Assembly: GCF_042678145.1 (NCBI RefSeq)
Contig: NZ_JBHUDG010000002.1
Location: 1-64,000 of the forward strand
Direction of reading: 5' to 3'
Length of the DNA: 64,000 nt
Source: Pseudopedobacter beijingensis
GTDB lineage: Bacteria; Bacteroidota; Bacteroidia; Sphingobacteriales; Sphingobacteriaceae
Each line of letters opens with the position of its first letter. Position 1 is the first letter of the stretch. A program made the translations under genes and the position numbers. The notes under the pieces were generated by a model, which saw nothing but the letters and a program-made list of their open reading frames with translations, was not told where the DNA came from and made no database searches. This document shows, one piece after another, positions 36,427-45,860 of this stretch.

Positions 36427-37467
36427 CTAAGATTTACTCTCACTCTCAATGAGTTTTATCAGTGTTTCTTTGCTAGGTAATACAGTTAAATACTTACTTG
36501 CAAAGATCTGTGTGTTATTCTCAGGGAGTGTAAATTCAACAACAGCCTCACTTTTATTTTGACAAAGTATGATACCGATTGTTTTATGCTCGTCATCAAG
36601 TTTTATTTTCCTGTCGTAGTAGTTTACATACATCTGCATTTGTCCAATGTCCTGATGTTTTAATTCGCCTACCTTTAAATCAATCAGTACAAAACATTTT
36701 AAGATTCGATTGTAAAAAACCAAGTCAATTCTAAAATGCTTATCATCAAAACTTATTCTATTTTGTCTGGCAACAAATGTAAAACCTGTTCCAAGTTCCA
36801 GCAGAAAATGCTCGAGTTTATCAATCAGCTTTTGTTCTAACTCACTTTCAGAATAAATATTATGTTCAGGAAGCCCAATAAATTCCAGAATATAGGGATC
36901 TTTTATTGCATCTTGTGGTTTTTGAATTACCTGACCCTGTTCGGCAAGTTGCAGAATTTCATTTTTATCTTTACTCAAAGAGAGTCTGGTAAATAGTGCG
37001 GAATCATATTGACGATTTAGTTCTCTTAAGCTCCAATTATTTTTAAAAGCTTCAGTTTCATAGAATCTTCTTTCCAGTTCGTTATCAATTCTCATTAGTT
37101 TTAAATAATGGGACCAACTCAATTTAAGCTCCCCAGATAAAGTTTTATTGTTCTTGGAGCTTGAGAATTTCGCAGACACTGTCTGCGCTTTTGAGTAAAC
37201 AAGATAAAACTGTCTCATCTGCTCTAAATTTCTTTGAGAAAACCCTTTTCCAAATTCTGTTGTCAGGTTTTTTGAAAGGTTTTTTAATAACTACTTCCCA
37301 TAATCAGCTCTTTCTTTTCCGCTTTGTTCTTCCTCAATAATCATGCGTCCGATTTCGAAATAGGTCAAAACCATGGTCTGATTTATTGTCTGAAAGACTT
37401 TCTTCCGAGCTTCATTTAGTAAAGTTGAGATCTTGTTTGATAAATCGCTGAGAGAAATATTTGTCAT
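36427..37467 (-). pseudogene. DUF1016 (YhcG-like) PDDEXK nuclease gene interrupted by an amber codon
   Basis: The intact frame runs from ATG 37467 to 36427 (346 codons) except for one TAG at 37291-37293 (codon 59), in YGK*LLKNLSKNL where the family has Gln (CAG). The N-terminal DUF1016 part reads LSNKISTLLNEARKKVFQTI, then YFEIGRMIIEEEQSG. After the stop, an internal ATG at 37218 could give a 263-residue remnant. The C-terminal PDDEXK nuclease core is intact (SFDDKHFRIDLVFYNR, then FVLIDLKVGEL, with Asp...Asp-x-Lys). These proteins are linked to restriction-like or defence islands, function unproven. A single base change suffices, so a sequencing error or natural variant is possible. Confidence 0.82.
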
Positions 37468-37664
37468 TTACTTCAGATTAGAGCTTATAATACGAATATA
37501 CTTTTTTTAACATTAACCGTATTTGAAATCAAACAATATTAAATACTAATGAACATGCGTGGTTTAAACTCCCTTAGCCAGCATCGAGAGATAGATTTTA
37601 TGTTAAAATTTCATATAGGCTGGATAATATCAGCAAGTGTAGTGCTCAAATAAAAATAATATCT

Positions 37665-37672
37665 TAGCTTTG
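37665..37672 (+). promoter_or_regulatory. -7 element of the PUL sigma factor gene
   Basis: TAGCTTTG matches TAnnTTTG, 32 bases before the FecI-type ATG. The housekeeping sigma should therefore drive the regulator genes. No -33 TTG at the ideal spacing. Confidence 0.45.
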
Positions 37673-37704
37673 GATAAGCCTGTACACCTTTAAATTAGCT
37701 CTCT

Positions 37705-38271
37705 ATGTCTATAGACTTATTAAGCGATGAAGAATTGCTTTCTCAGTTAAAGCAGGGAAAAAGGAACGCTTTTAATCAGATTTATGAGCGGTATTATGCC
37801 GTGCTTTATGCCCACGCCTATAGAAAACTTCAGAATAAAGAAGAAGTAAGAGATATTCTCCAAAACCTGTTTGTCTATATCTGGAACAATAAAGAAAATC
37901 TTAACGTAAATTCGAGTCTGTCCGCTTATCTGTATACCTCTGTAAGAAATAGAATATTGAATTTTATTAGGGATACTAAGGTGAGAGCACAATACACAAC
38001 ATCTTTACAGGAATTTGCAGAAAAAGGAGAAAATCTGGTAGAAAATCAATTGCAGGAAAAAGAGCTTATTAGAATTGTGGAACAGGAAATAGCGCAGTTA
38101 CCACCCCAAATGCGTTTAATTTTTGAAATGAGCAGAAATTTAGAAATGTCCCATCAGGAAATAGCAGACGAGCTCAATATCAGTCCGCTAACGGTGCGCA
38201 CTCAGGTCAGAAATGCATTAAGAATTCTGAGAGTAAAGCTCGGAACCTATACTTTTACAATTTTTTTTTAA
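37705..38271 (+). CDS. FecI-like ECF sigma factor of the PUL
   Basis: A 188-residue ECF sigma. Region 2 is visible in YERYYAVLYAHAYRKLQNKE and EVRDILQNLFVYIWNNKENL. Region 4 HTH is in SHQEIADELNISPLTVRTQV. It is followed by a FecR gene (73 bases on) and a SusC with an STN domain, the standard trans-envelope signalling set. When SusC binds its glycan, the STN domain touches FecR, which releases this sigma to transcribe the PUL. That mechanism is established for FecIRA-type systems and inferred here. Confidence 0.92.
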   Translation: MSIDLLSDEELLSQLKQGKRNAFNQIYERYYAVLYAHAYRKLQNKEEVRDILQNLFVYIWNNKENLNVNSSLSAYLYTSVRNRILNFIRDTKVRAQYTTSLQEFAEKGENLVENQLQEKELIRIVEQEIAQLPPQMRLIFEMSRNLEMSHQEIADELNISPLTVRTQVRNALRILRVKLGTYTFTIFF

Positions 38272-38343
38272 TTCCCAATACCCCCTCCGCTTTTCTGCCG
38301 TGTCTTAGTATTATAAACGCCCCAATAGGCCTAAATAAATTCG

Positions 38344-39471
38344 ATGAAACGGAAAGAAGATTTACTGGATAGGTACTTTTCAGGTCATGTCAGTGCTGAA
38401 GAAAAAGCATTGGTAGAATCTTGGTATTTAGATCTGAACAAAGATAAGGGAAACCTTAATCAACAGGAGCTGGAAGATGAGTTTTATCTGGGATTTAAAA
38501 ATATCAATAAGGCAATAGAACGGCAAAAACGTATGTTCTATTTAAGACTTTCTGCAGCTGCTGCGGTTGTTTTTATAGTATTGGGTAGCCTGTTTTTTAT
38601 AAATGGTAATGAGGAGTTATTGTCTCAAAAAGAAGAGCCTCAACACATACATCAGGAAAACTTAAAAGACAAGGTAGTTCTTACGCTTTCAGACGGAAGA
38701 AAAATCAATTTAGAAGATCTGGAGTCAGGAGCTGCTATAGACGAAGAAGGAGCCGTTTTATCAAAATCATCGGGAGCAGAATTATCCTATTCTTCCTCCG
38801 AATCAAAAAGTATAAACTCTTTTAATACCGTAGAAACTCCAATAGGTTTAAGTTTCCGTATTAATTTACCAGACGGTAGTAAAGTATGGGTTAACTCCAT
38901 GTCTAAATTAAAATATCCTCTGCGTTTTAAAGAAGACGAACGTGTGGTGGAGTTAGATGGTGAGGCCTATTTTGAAATAGCAAAAAACAATCAGCCTAAC
39001 GGAGACCGGAAACCATTTAAAGTAGTAACCAAAAACCAAACGGTTGAGGTTCTGGGAACCCATTTTAATATACGTTCCTATGAAGATGAAAGCTTGGTGA
39101 AAACGACTTTGCTGGAAGGTTCCGTAAGAGTGCATTATCAGGCTTTGGCCAAAATGCTGAAACCGGGAGAACAGGCCGCTTATTCAAAACCAGAAAATAC
39201 AGTGTCAGTTTCAGAAGTTAATCCAGAAGATGTGATTGCCTGGAAAGAAGGATATTTTAGTTTTAAAGATATAGATATAGTCACCTTTATGAACGACCTG
39301 AAACGCTGGTATGATATAGACGTACAATATTTAGGAGAAATTAAATCGAAGAAAATTAGCGGCACTTTCTCCAGAACTAAAAAATTACCGGAATTATTAC
39401 TATCTGTGGAAGACCTGGGAGATTATAGATTTAAAGTAGAAGGAAGGAGGGTCGTGGTAATGTCAAATTAA
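38344..39471 (+). CDS. FecR-like anti-sigma factor of the PUL
   Basis: A 375-residue inner-membrane anti-sigma. The cytosolic N-terminus (RYFSGHVSAEEKALVESWYL) contacts sigma. One TM lies near 63-84 (LRLSAAAAVVFIVLGSLFFI). The periplasmic FecR domain contains TPIGLSFRINLPDGSKVWVN, then RVVELDGEAYFEIAKN and VLGTHFNIRSYEDE. The C-terminal DUF4974 domain (FKDIDIVTFMNDLKRWYDID) resembles the STN fold and is the likely contact for the SusC N-terminus. Confidence 0.93.
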   Translation: MKRKEDLLDRYFSGHVSAEEKALVESWYLDLNKDKGNLNQQELEDEFYLGFKNINKAIERQKRMFYLRLSAAAAVVFIVLGSLFFINGNEELLSQKEEPQHIHQENLKDKVVLTLSDGRKINLEDLESGAAIDEEGAVLSKSSGAELSYSSSESKSINSFNTVETPIGLSFRINLPDGSKVWVNSMSKLKYPLRFKEDERVVELDGEAYFEIAKNNQPNGDRKPFKVVTKNQTVEVLGTHFNIRSYEDESLVKTTLLEGSVRVHYQALAKMLKPGEQAAYSKPENTVSVSEVNPEDVIAWKEGYFSFKDIDIVTFMNDLKRWYDIDVQYLGEIKSKKISGTFSRTKKLPELLLSVEDLGDYRFKVEGRRVVVMSN

Positions 39472-39495
39472 ATACAGTTGAGATTACTTGAAAGA

Positions 39496-39526
39496 GAACC
39501 TGAGGCACTGCGAATGCCCCGGGTTC
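39496..39526 (+). promoter_or_regulatory. Hairpin in the fecR-susC spacer
   Basis: GAACCTGAGGCA (39496-39507) pairs with TGCCCCGGGTTC (39515-39526) over 11 bp with one mismatch and a 7-base loop. It is GC-rich against an AT-rich spacer and has no T-run after it. It may be a partial attenuator or RNA-processing site separating regulator and SusC expression. Confidence 0.4.
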
Positions 39527-39608
39527 AGAAGCTGTAAAGCTCAATTAGGTAAATCTCATAATTGCTTGCTGATACAATTATTTTAATAAATAAGCCTAAT
39601 CATATCAA

Positions 39609-42600
39609 ATGTATAAAAAAAATATCGTAATGCTATCCGGGTCGGATAGTAGTATGTCTTATCGAATTTTGCTGAGGATGAAACTGATATTTCTTTTCCT
39701 TTCCCTGATGATATTTCAGGTCAATGCTGCGGTATATGCGCAAAAAGTAGACATCAATGTCAGAAACGCAAAACTGAAGGATGTTTTCAGTATCATCAGA
39801 AAACAAACCGGTTACGACTTTGTGTATAAGTTAGAGGATTTGAACCAGGCAAAGCTGGTGAATATTAATGCCAAAAATGAACCTATCCAACAGGTTTTAG
39901 AAAAATGCTTTGTCAATCAACCGCTCACTTATAAAATAAATGCAACCACAGTTTCCGTTAGAAAAAAAGCTGCAGAAAATCAGCCACCTAAAACAGTAGG
40001 GGTTGTAGGTAAAATAACCGATGAAAAAGGAGAGCCTTTGGCAGGAGTAAGCGTGAGGGTTAAAGGCGGAGCTACAGGCACCATTTCTGATCATAATGGT
40101 AATTACAAACTAAATGTGGCTTCACAGAATACTATTTTGGTTTTTACCTATATAGGTTTTGCTACTCAGGAAAAAGAAATAGGCGCAAATGCAGTGCTTA
40201 ACATTTCTTTAAAGCCAGAAGCATCCAGCTTAAACCAGGTAGTAGTTATTGGGTATGGAGAAGTGAAGAGGGGAGATGTAACCGGGGCGGTAGCTGAGGT
40301 AAAACTCGAAGATTTACAAAAAGCTCCCGTACTGTCTGTAGATCAGGCTTTGGCCGGAAGAATTGCAGGTGTTCAGGTAACTTCCAATGATGGACAACCA
40401 GGCTCAGAAATGAATATTGTGATCCGGGGAGGAAATTCTTTAACCCAAAGCAATGCGCCCTTGTATGTAATAGATGGTTTTCCGTTGGAAGATGCCAGTT
40501 TAATGAGTATCAATCCTGAAGATATCAAGTCTATGACCGTATTGAAAGATGCCTCTGCTACGGCTATTTACGGCTCTAGAGGGGCAAATGGGGTTATTGT
40601 TATTGAAACCAAGCAAAGTGAAGGAGATAATAAGACAAATGTTTCCTTTGGTAGTAATATTGGTTTTCAACGGGTAACCAATCGTCTTGATTTGATGGAA
40701 CCTTACGAATTTGTTAAATATCAATATGAAGCTAACTCGCAGGCAGCAGATATTTTTTATTTAGCAAATAAAGGCAAAACAATTGATGATTATTTGGGTG
40801 TGAAAGGTATAGATTGGCAAGACCACTTATTTAGAGATGGCTTTTACCATAACCATTCATTAAGCTTATCTGGTGGAGGGAAAACCAGATTTATGGGGTC
40901 ATTTTCCTATGCCAATCAGCAAGGACCTATTATTAAAACTGGTTACGACAGACTTCAGGGAAGATTAAACCTGAACCACGATACCAAAAACGCAAAATAT
41001 TTTCTGGGAATAAATTATACCCAGGATAAAGATTTTGGAGATGTATCATCATCTCCCGAAACAGCAACATATAGCAGTTATACTTTATTCAGAGCCTGGG
41101 CTTTCAGACCCACATCCGGCGGAAACGATGATATGTTTTTTGATGAAATCATAGATCCGGAATCTGCATTAACCACCACAAACCCGATTATAGATCTTAA
41201 TAATATTTTTAGAGAAAACAGGAAAAGCAACCTGTTTATAAATGCCTCAGCCACTTTTAAAATTACCAATAATTTGGAATTCAGAGCCAGAGGAGGAGCT
41301 TCTAAAAGAACCTATCGTGAGTCTGCATTCTATAATTCGCTCACTTCCAGAGGAACATCCCTATTACCCGGTAGTGTGAAAGGAGTAAATGGACTGGTGA
41401 ATTTTGTGCAGATGGGAAACTGGCTAAATGAAAATACCCTCACCTACCGTAAAAAAGTTCAGCACCATTCCTTTACAGGTTTATTAGGCTTTACATTACA
41501 ACAAAATGACTATAGTAAATTTGGGTTAGCAGGAGAACAGTTACCTAACCAAGATTTGGGGTTAAGCGGAATAGATCAGGGAACAGTGAGTGCAAATACA
41601 GCTCTAATCAATAAAAACTTTCTAATGTCCTATCTGGGAAGAGCAGATTATAATTACAAAAGTAAATACCTGCTTACATTGACCTTTAGGGCAGATGGTT
41701 CCAGTAAATTTGCCAAAGGCAATCAATGGGCCTATTTTCCTTCAGCAGCATTTGCCTGGAAACTTAAAAACGAAGACTTTTTACAGCATATAAATGTATT
41801 AACGGATGCTAAGCTAAGAACAAGTTATGGATATACAGGGAATAACAGAATTGGTGATTTTACCCGTTATTCACAAATAACTATGCCTTACAGCTCGCAT
41901 TATTCATTTCAAAACCAAAACCCTACTTTGGCAGCCATTCCGAGTGTCTACGGTAACGCTGATTTGAAGTGGGAAACAACCCGTCAGTTTGATTTGGGAA
42001 TAGACCTTGCATTTCTAAAAAACAGAATCAGGTTTACAGCAGATGTTTACGATAAAGTTACCAATGACTTATTATTGAGTGCACCAGTACCCTATACAAC
42101 AGGTTTTTCAAGTATTTATAAAAATATAGGAAGTATTAACAACCGTGGATTAGAACTTTCATTATCTACAGATAATATTAAAACCAAAAACTTTTCATGG
42201 GGATCAGACTTTAATATCAGCTTCAACAAAAACAAAATATTGTCTCTAACAGATGAAGCCAACAGGTTACTAACACCATTAGGTTGGTCAAGTAATTTCA
42301 ATACAGTAAATCTTTATCTGGCACAGGTAGGTGGGCCTTCAGCTATGTTCTACGGTTTAGTTTGGGAAGGTGTTTATACGTATGACGACTTTGATCTTGT
42401 TGGCGGCGATTATGTGTTAAAACAAAATGTTCCCACTAACGGAGCTTCAAGAAATGCTATTCAACCTGGTGATGTAAAATACAGAGATATCAATGGTGAC
42501 GGTATAATTAATATTAACGATAATACGGTTATAGGCAGAGCCTTACCTATACATGCAGGTGGTTTCAATAATAATTTCAGGTATAAAAACTTTGGTTTAA

Positions 42601-43046
42601 ATGTGTTTTTCCAATGGTCATACGGGAATGATGTCATGAATGCCAATAGAATGTATCTGGAAGGTAATGTCAATAATAGTATGGGGATGAATCAGCTAAG
42701 GACTTATGAAAACAGATGGACACCTGATAATCCAACCAGTAATATTTACAGGGTGGGCGGACAAGGTCCTGGAGGTTATTATAGTAATCGCACCTTAGAA
42801 GATGGCTCTTTCCTACGTTTGAAAACAGTTAATCTTTCCTATTCATTACCACGTTTGTGGCTAAAACGTATGAATTTGAAAACATTTGAATTAAATGTAG
42901 CAGCTCAGAACCTGTACACATGGACCAATTATTCAGGTATGGATCCCGAAGTATCCTTAAGGAATTCGGCACTTACCCCAGGGTTTGACTTCTCTGTGTA
43001 TCCCACAGCTAAAACATTAGTATTTGGAATAAAAACTAACTTCTAA
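39609..43046 (+). CDS. SusC/RagA-family TonB-dependent transducer with STN domain
   Basis: An 1145-residue outer-membrane importer. After a signal sequence (about 24-45) comes an STN signalling domain (about 46-115, VDINVRNAKLKDVFSIIRKQ). A carboxypeptidase-like domain (about 128-205, VVGKITDEKGEPLAGVSVRV) follows. The TonB box and plug are VVVIGYGEVKRGDVTGAVAE near 212, then SATAIYGSRGANGVIVIETK. A long barrel follows, ending KTLVFGIKTNF with an aromatic last residue. It pairs with SusD 4 bases downstream to bind and import oligosaccharides. The STN domain couples it to the adjacent FecR/FecI. The substrate, sialylated glycan fragments, is inferred from the neighbouring enzymes. Confidence 0.95.
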   Translation: MYKKNIVMLSGSDSSMSYRILLRMKLIFLFLSLMIFQVNAAVYAQKVDINVRNAKLKDVFSIIRKQTGYDFVYKLEDLNQAKLVNINAKNEPIQQVLEKCFVNQPLTYKINATTVSVRKKAAENQPPKTVGVVGKITDEKGEPLAGVSVRVKGGATGTISDHNGNYKLNVASQNTILVFTYIGFATQEKEIGANAVLNISLKPEASSLNQVVVIGYGEVKRGDVTGAVAEVKLEDLQKAPVLSVDQALAGRIAGVQVTSNDGQPGSEMNIVIRGGNSLTQSNAPLYVIDGFPLEDASLMSINPEDIKSMTVLKDASATAIYGSRGANGVIVIETKQSEGDNKTNVSFGSNIGFQRVTNRLDLMEPYEFVKYQYEANSQAADIFYLANKGKTIDDYLGVKGIDWQDHLFRDGFYHNHSLSLSGGGKTRFMGSFSYANQQGPIIKTGYDRLQGRLNLNHDTKNAKYFLGINYTQDKDFGDVSSSPETATYSSYTLFRAWAFRPTSGGNDDMFFDEIIDPESALTTTNPIIDLNNIFRENRKSNLFINASATFKITNNLEFRARGGASKRTYRESAFYNSLTSRGTSLLPGSVKGVNGLVNFVQMGNWLNENTLTYRKKVQHHSFTGLLGFTLQQNDYSKFGLAGEQLPNQDLGLSGIDQGTVSANTALINKNFLMSYLGRADYNYKSKYLLTLTFRADGSSKFAKGNQWAYFPSAAFAWKLKNEDFLQHINVLTDAKLRTSYGYTGNNRIGDFTRYSQITMPYSSHYSFQNQNPTLAAIPSVYGNADLKWETTRQFDLGIDLAFLKNRIRFTADVYDKVTNDLLLSAPVPYTTGFSSIYKNIGSINNRGLELSLSTDNIKTKNFSWGSDFNISFNKNKILSLTDEANRLLTPLGWSSNFNTVNLYLAQVGGPSAMFYGLVWEGVYTYDDFDLVGGDYVLKQNVPTNGASRNAIQPGDVKYRDINGDGIININDNTVIGRALPIHAGGFNNNFRYKNFGLNVFFQWSYGNDVMNANRMYLEGNVNNSMGMNQLRTYENRWTPDNPTSNIYRVGGQGPGGYYSNRTLEDGSFLRLKTVNLSYSLPRLWLKRMNLKTFELNVAAQNLYTWTNYSGMDPEVSLRNSALTPGFDFSVYPTAKTLVFGIKTNF

Positions 43047-43050
43047 AGAG

Positions 43051-44883
43051 ATGAAAAAAATTAGTCTATTCATATTGGTTTTAAGTTTTTCTTTTTTCTC
43101 CTGTGAGAAAGCGTTAGAACTAAAACCTTACGATTTTCCGCTACCAGAAGATTATTATAGCACCAAAGATGAAATGAATTATTCCTTAACCGGAGTTTAT
43201 TCAGTATTAAAAGACCATGCCTTATATGCCAATAATATGTTGGGACGTATGGGGTTAGATGCAGATCAGGCCTATAATAGAAACTCTAACGATGCAAATT
43301 CAATCGGAGACTATTCCGTTTCCACAGCAGATATAAAAGTTCAGAGTTTTTGGCGTGTGCTTTATGCCGGTATCAATCGCGCAAACATGATCCTGAAGAA
43401 TATAGATAAACCCAAGGATATGAAAGCCTCAGAAAGAGAAGTTCTGGAAGGAGAAACACTTTTTTTAAGAAGCTATTTTTATTTTTTACTGGTAACAAAT
43501 TTTGGAGACGTTCCTTTAATTCTGGATCCCATCAATACAGCATCTGCACAAGCACATCAGGCAGCAAGAACTCCTAAAGCAAAAGTTTATGCGCAAATAA
43601 TAAATGATCTGGAGAAAGCCGCAGATCAGGTTTTGCCTATAGAAACAGTAGGTTTTGGAGGCAGAGTTAGTAAATCAGCAGTTTGGGGTATTTTGGCAAG
43701 GGTAAATTTACATATGGCGGGTTACCCGTTAAAAGATGAAACCAGATATACCGAAGCCAGAAAATGGGCAAAGATGGTGATGGATCAGAGTGTGCATAAA
43801 CTCAACCCAAGCTTCCAGAATGTATTTGAAAAATTGGCGAGAGACCAATATGATATCGGCGAAAATATTCTGGAGGTAGAATTTTACGGAAACGGAACAG
43901 GAATTTATGCAACACTGGGTGGTTATGTAGGTGTAAATAATGGCATCTATAATCAACAAGATTTAGATATAGGTTATGGCTACTCTTACATTAATACCAC
44001 TACCTATACTTATGACACTTATGAGGCTGCAGATATGCGTAGAGATTGGACAATAGCTCCTTTTTACTATGCGTTTACTAACAAAGTTGGCCGAGAGGTG
44101 ATGAGGGCTTCAAATGAGATTATGGTTAGAAATTGTGGAAAATTCAGAAGAACATCTGAAATTTTAAAGCCAAAGCATAAGAGCTTAACTCCTCAAAACT
44201 TTCCTCTGCTCAGATTTTCAGATGTATTGCTAATGTTTGCTGAAGCCGAAAATGCTATCCATAATGGGCCAACACAGGATGCAATAGATGCCGTAAATTT
44301 AGTGAGAAGAAGAGGGTTTGGAAAACTGCTTCCTTATGAGATGGTAAAGAGCATTACGGTAACCAATGCAGGTAGCGGTTATACCACTGCTCCAACCGTA
44401 AATATTACCGGTGGCGGCGGATCAGGAGCAACTGCAAGCGCTACAATTTCAGGAGGAAAAATAACAGCTATAACTATTACCAATGCCGGAGGTAATTATA
44501 CCTCGGCGCCAACAATTAGTTTTATTGGAGGCGGAGGTAGTGGAGCTGTTGCTACAAGTACAATCACCAGTATAGGAGCAACTACTCCGGATTTAACTAC
44601 GGCAAATACAGCATCGTATGACTTATTTCTGAAAACAATTCAGAATGAACGTACCCGGGAACTGGCTTTCGAATGTCTAAGAAAAGGAGATTTGGTAAGA
44701 TGGGGCATATTCCTGACCAATATGAAAGATAGATTGAATGATGTGAATAATCATATCAATTTCTATGATTTGAGGTTTGCGAGAGCAACCTTCACCAATG
44801 TGTCTTCCAGAGATGTGGTATGGCCAATTCCAAGTTATGAATTGGGAGTAAATTATGAATTAGTACAAAATGTTGGATGGTAA
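43051..44883 (+). CDS. SusD/RagB-family glycan-binding lipoprotein with a repeat insertion
   Basis: A 610-residue surface lipoprotein (lipobox FSFFSC, Cys 18) that caps SusC. The SusD core is recognisable in the N-terminal TPR-like region (YSTKDEMNYSLTGVYSVLKD; FWRVLYAGINRANMIL; LRSYFYFLLVTNFGDVPLIL). The C-terminal RagB motif is split: LLRFSDVLLMFAEAENAI and AIDAVNLVRRRGF, then TIQNERTRELAFECLRKGDL. Between these last two blocks sits an insertion of about 80-90 residues (about 434-520) with two glycine-rich repeats, not part of normal SusD proteins. It makes the protein longer than the usual 500-560 residues. Confidence 0.93.
   Translation: MKKISLFILVLSFSFFSCEKALELKPYDFPLPEDYYSTKDEMNYSLTGVYSVLKDHALYANNMLGRMGLDADQAYNRNSNDANSIGDYSVSTADIKVQSFWRVLYAGINRANMILKNIDKPKDMKASEREVLEGETLFLRSYFYFLLVTNFGDVPLILDPINTASAQAHQAARTPKAKVYAQIINDLEKAADQVLPIETVGFGGRVSKSAVWGILARVNLHMAGYPLKDETRYTEARKWAKMVMDQSVHKLNPSFQNVFEKLARDQYDIGENILEVEFYGNGTGIYATLGGYVGVNNGIYNQQDLDIGYGYSYINTTTYTYDTYEAADMRRDWTIAPFYYAFTNKVGREVMRASNEIMVRNCGKFRRTSEILKPKHKSLTPQNFPLLRFSDVLLMFAEAENAIHNGPTQDAIDAVNLVRRRGFGKLLPYEMVKSITVTNAGSGYTTAPTVNITGGGGSGATASATISGGKITAITITNAGGNYTSAPTISFIGGGGSGAVATSTITSIGATTPDLTTANTASYDLFLKTIQNERTRELAFECLRKGDLVRWGIFLTNMKDRLNDVNNHINFYDLRFARATFTNVSSRDVVWPIPSYELGVNYELVQNVGW
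44353..44586 (+). repeat. Two tandem 39-residue glycine-rich repeats inside susD
   Basis: Unit 1 starts at 44353 (residue 435: ITVTNAGSGYTTAPTVNITG, then GGGSGATASATISGG). Unit 2 starts 117 bases later at 44470 (residue 474: ITITNAGGNYTSAPTISFIG, then GGGSGAVATSTI). Protein identity is high while codons differ. The motif TNAGxxYTxAPTxxxxGGGGSGA is known from tail-fibre-like and other surface proteins. Confidence 0.85.
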
Positions 44884-44898
44884 ATTAATCTTATAGAC

Positions 44899-45855
44899 AT
44901 GAAAACAAGATATTTAGGATTAATGGTAATGGTATCAGCAATGTTTTTTCAGTCCTGTGATAAACTGGAAGAAATTGATACACCAAAATTTGAGGCCTAC
45001 GTAGACAAGCATACCTATACGGAAGGCGATACAGTCAGAATCAATTTTGTGGGTGATGTAGATTACATTACACTGTACACCGGTAAACCGGGTAACGACT
45101 TCCAATTTAAAGATAAGGACAGATATGGCGAAATACCTTATTATTTGGATTTTAATACCCATGCCCGTGATGGAGCGCAGCAAAATCAAATGTCAGTGCT
45201 GGTATCCAGAGACTTTAATGGCGTTTACAACTACAACAATATTGTAGCCTCTAATTGGATAGATATTACAGCCCGTTTTAAAATGGCACCTGCAGGCTAT
45301 AGAGATTATATGTCCAGTGGAGTGAAAGATGTAAAAGATGCAATATTTTCCGGCACAGAAGATACCGCCCATGTTTATTTCGCCATCAGGCAAATTACAA
45401 AACCTCAAAATGTGAATGGTACAGGTAATCTTAACAGAGTCCAGAATTTCAGGATAAGGACCCAGGCCGATATCAATGCAGATTTTAAAGATTTTTATCC
45501 TTACACTTCCTTCAAATTTAATCAAAAAGGCATATTCTCTTCACCCAATAAACAAGCAGATAGAGCCGGTTTCGAAGGAACAAATATTATTGTAATGCGG
45601 AATAATACCACCAATCCCAATGTAGAAACACAAGACTGGACAGTAAGCGAAAAAATGGCTTTTCCAAGATCTGTAAATATTGGGCCAGATTGGGGACTGC
45701 CTGTTAAAAGTATCAACGATCGAAGGTTAGATTACTATCAGGTAGCGTATAACGAACCCGGCGATTACCGCATTGTCATTTTAGCATTCAATGCTAATTC
45801 AGTAAACAGAAAAGAAGTCGTAAAAGAAATAGAAATCAAGGTATTACCTAAGTAA
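44899..45855 (+). CDS. DUF5017-type surface lipoprotein of the PUL
   Basis: A 318-residue lipoprotein (lipobox FFQSC, Cys 20, followed by acidic DKLEEID, which suggests surface export). The first domain looks like an Ig-type DUF5017 fold (FEAYVDKHTYTEGDTVRINF, then DVDYITLYTGKPGNDFQFKD). The second half is a beta-rich domain with SASNWIDI-like and FRIRTQADINADF stretches. It takes the SusE/F position, right after SusD, where accessory glycan-binding lipoproteins sit. Function is inferred from position. Confidence 0.8.
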   Translation: MKTRYLGLMVMVSAMFFQSCDKLEEIDTPKFEAYVDKHTYTEGDTVRINFVGDVDYITLYTGKPGNDFQFKDKDRYGEIPYYLDFNTHARDGAQQNQMSVLVSRDFNGVYNYNNIVASNWIDITARFKMAPAGYRDYMSSGVKDVKDAIFSGTEDTAHVYFAIRQITKPQNVNGTGNLNRVQNFRIRTQADINADFKDFYPYTSFKFNQKGIFSSPNKQADRAGFEGTNIIVMRNNTTNPNVETQDWTVSEKMAFPRSVNIGPDWGLPVKSINDRRLDYYQVAYNEPGDYRIVILAFNANSVNRKEVVKEIEIKVLPK

Positions 45856-45860
45856 GCTAA

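Noticed and set aside
44353..44586. Repeat in susD as a CRISPR-like or mobile insertion
   Set aside because: Units are in frame, similar in protein but not DNA, with no target duplication; it is a protein repeat.
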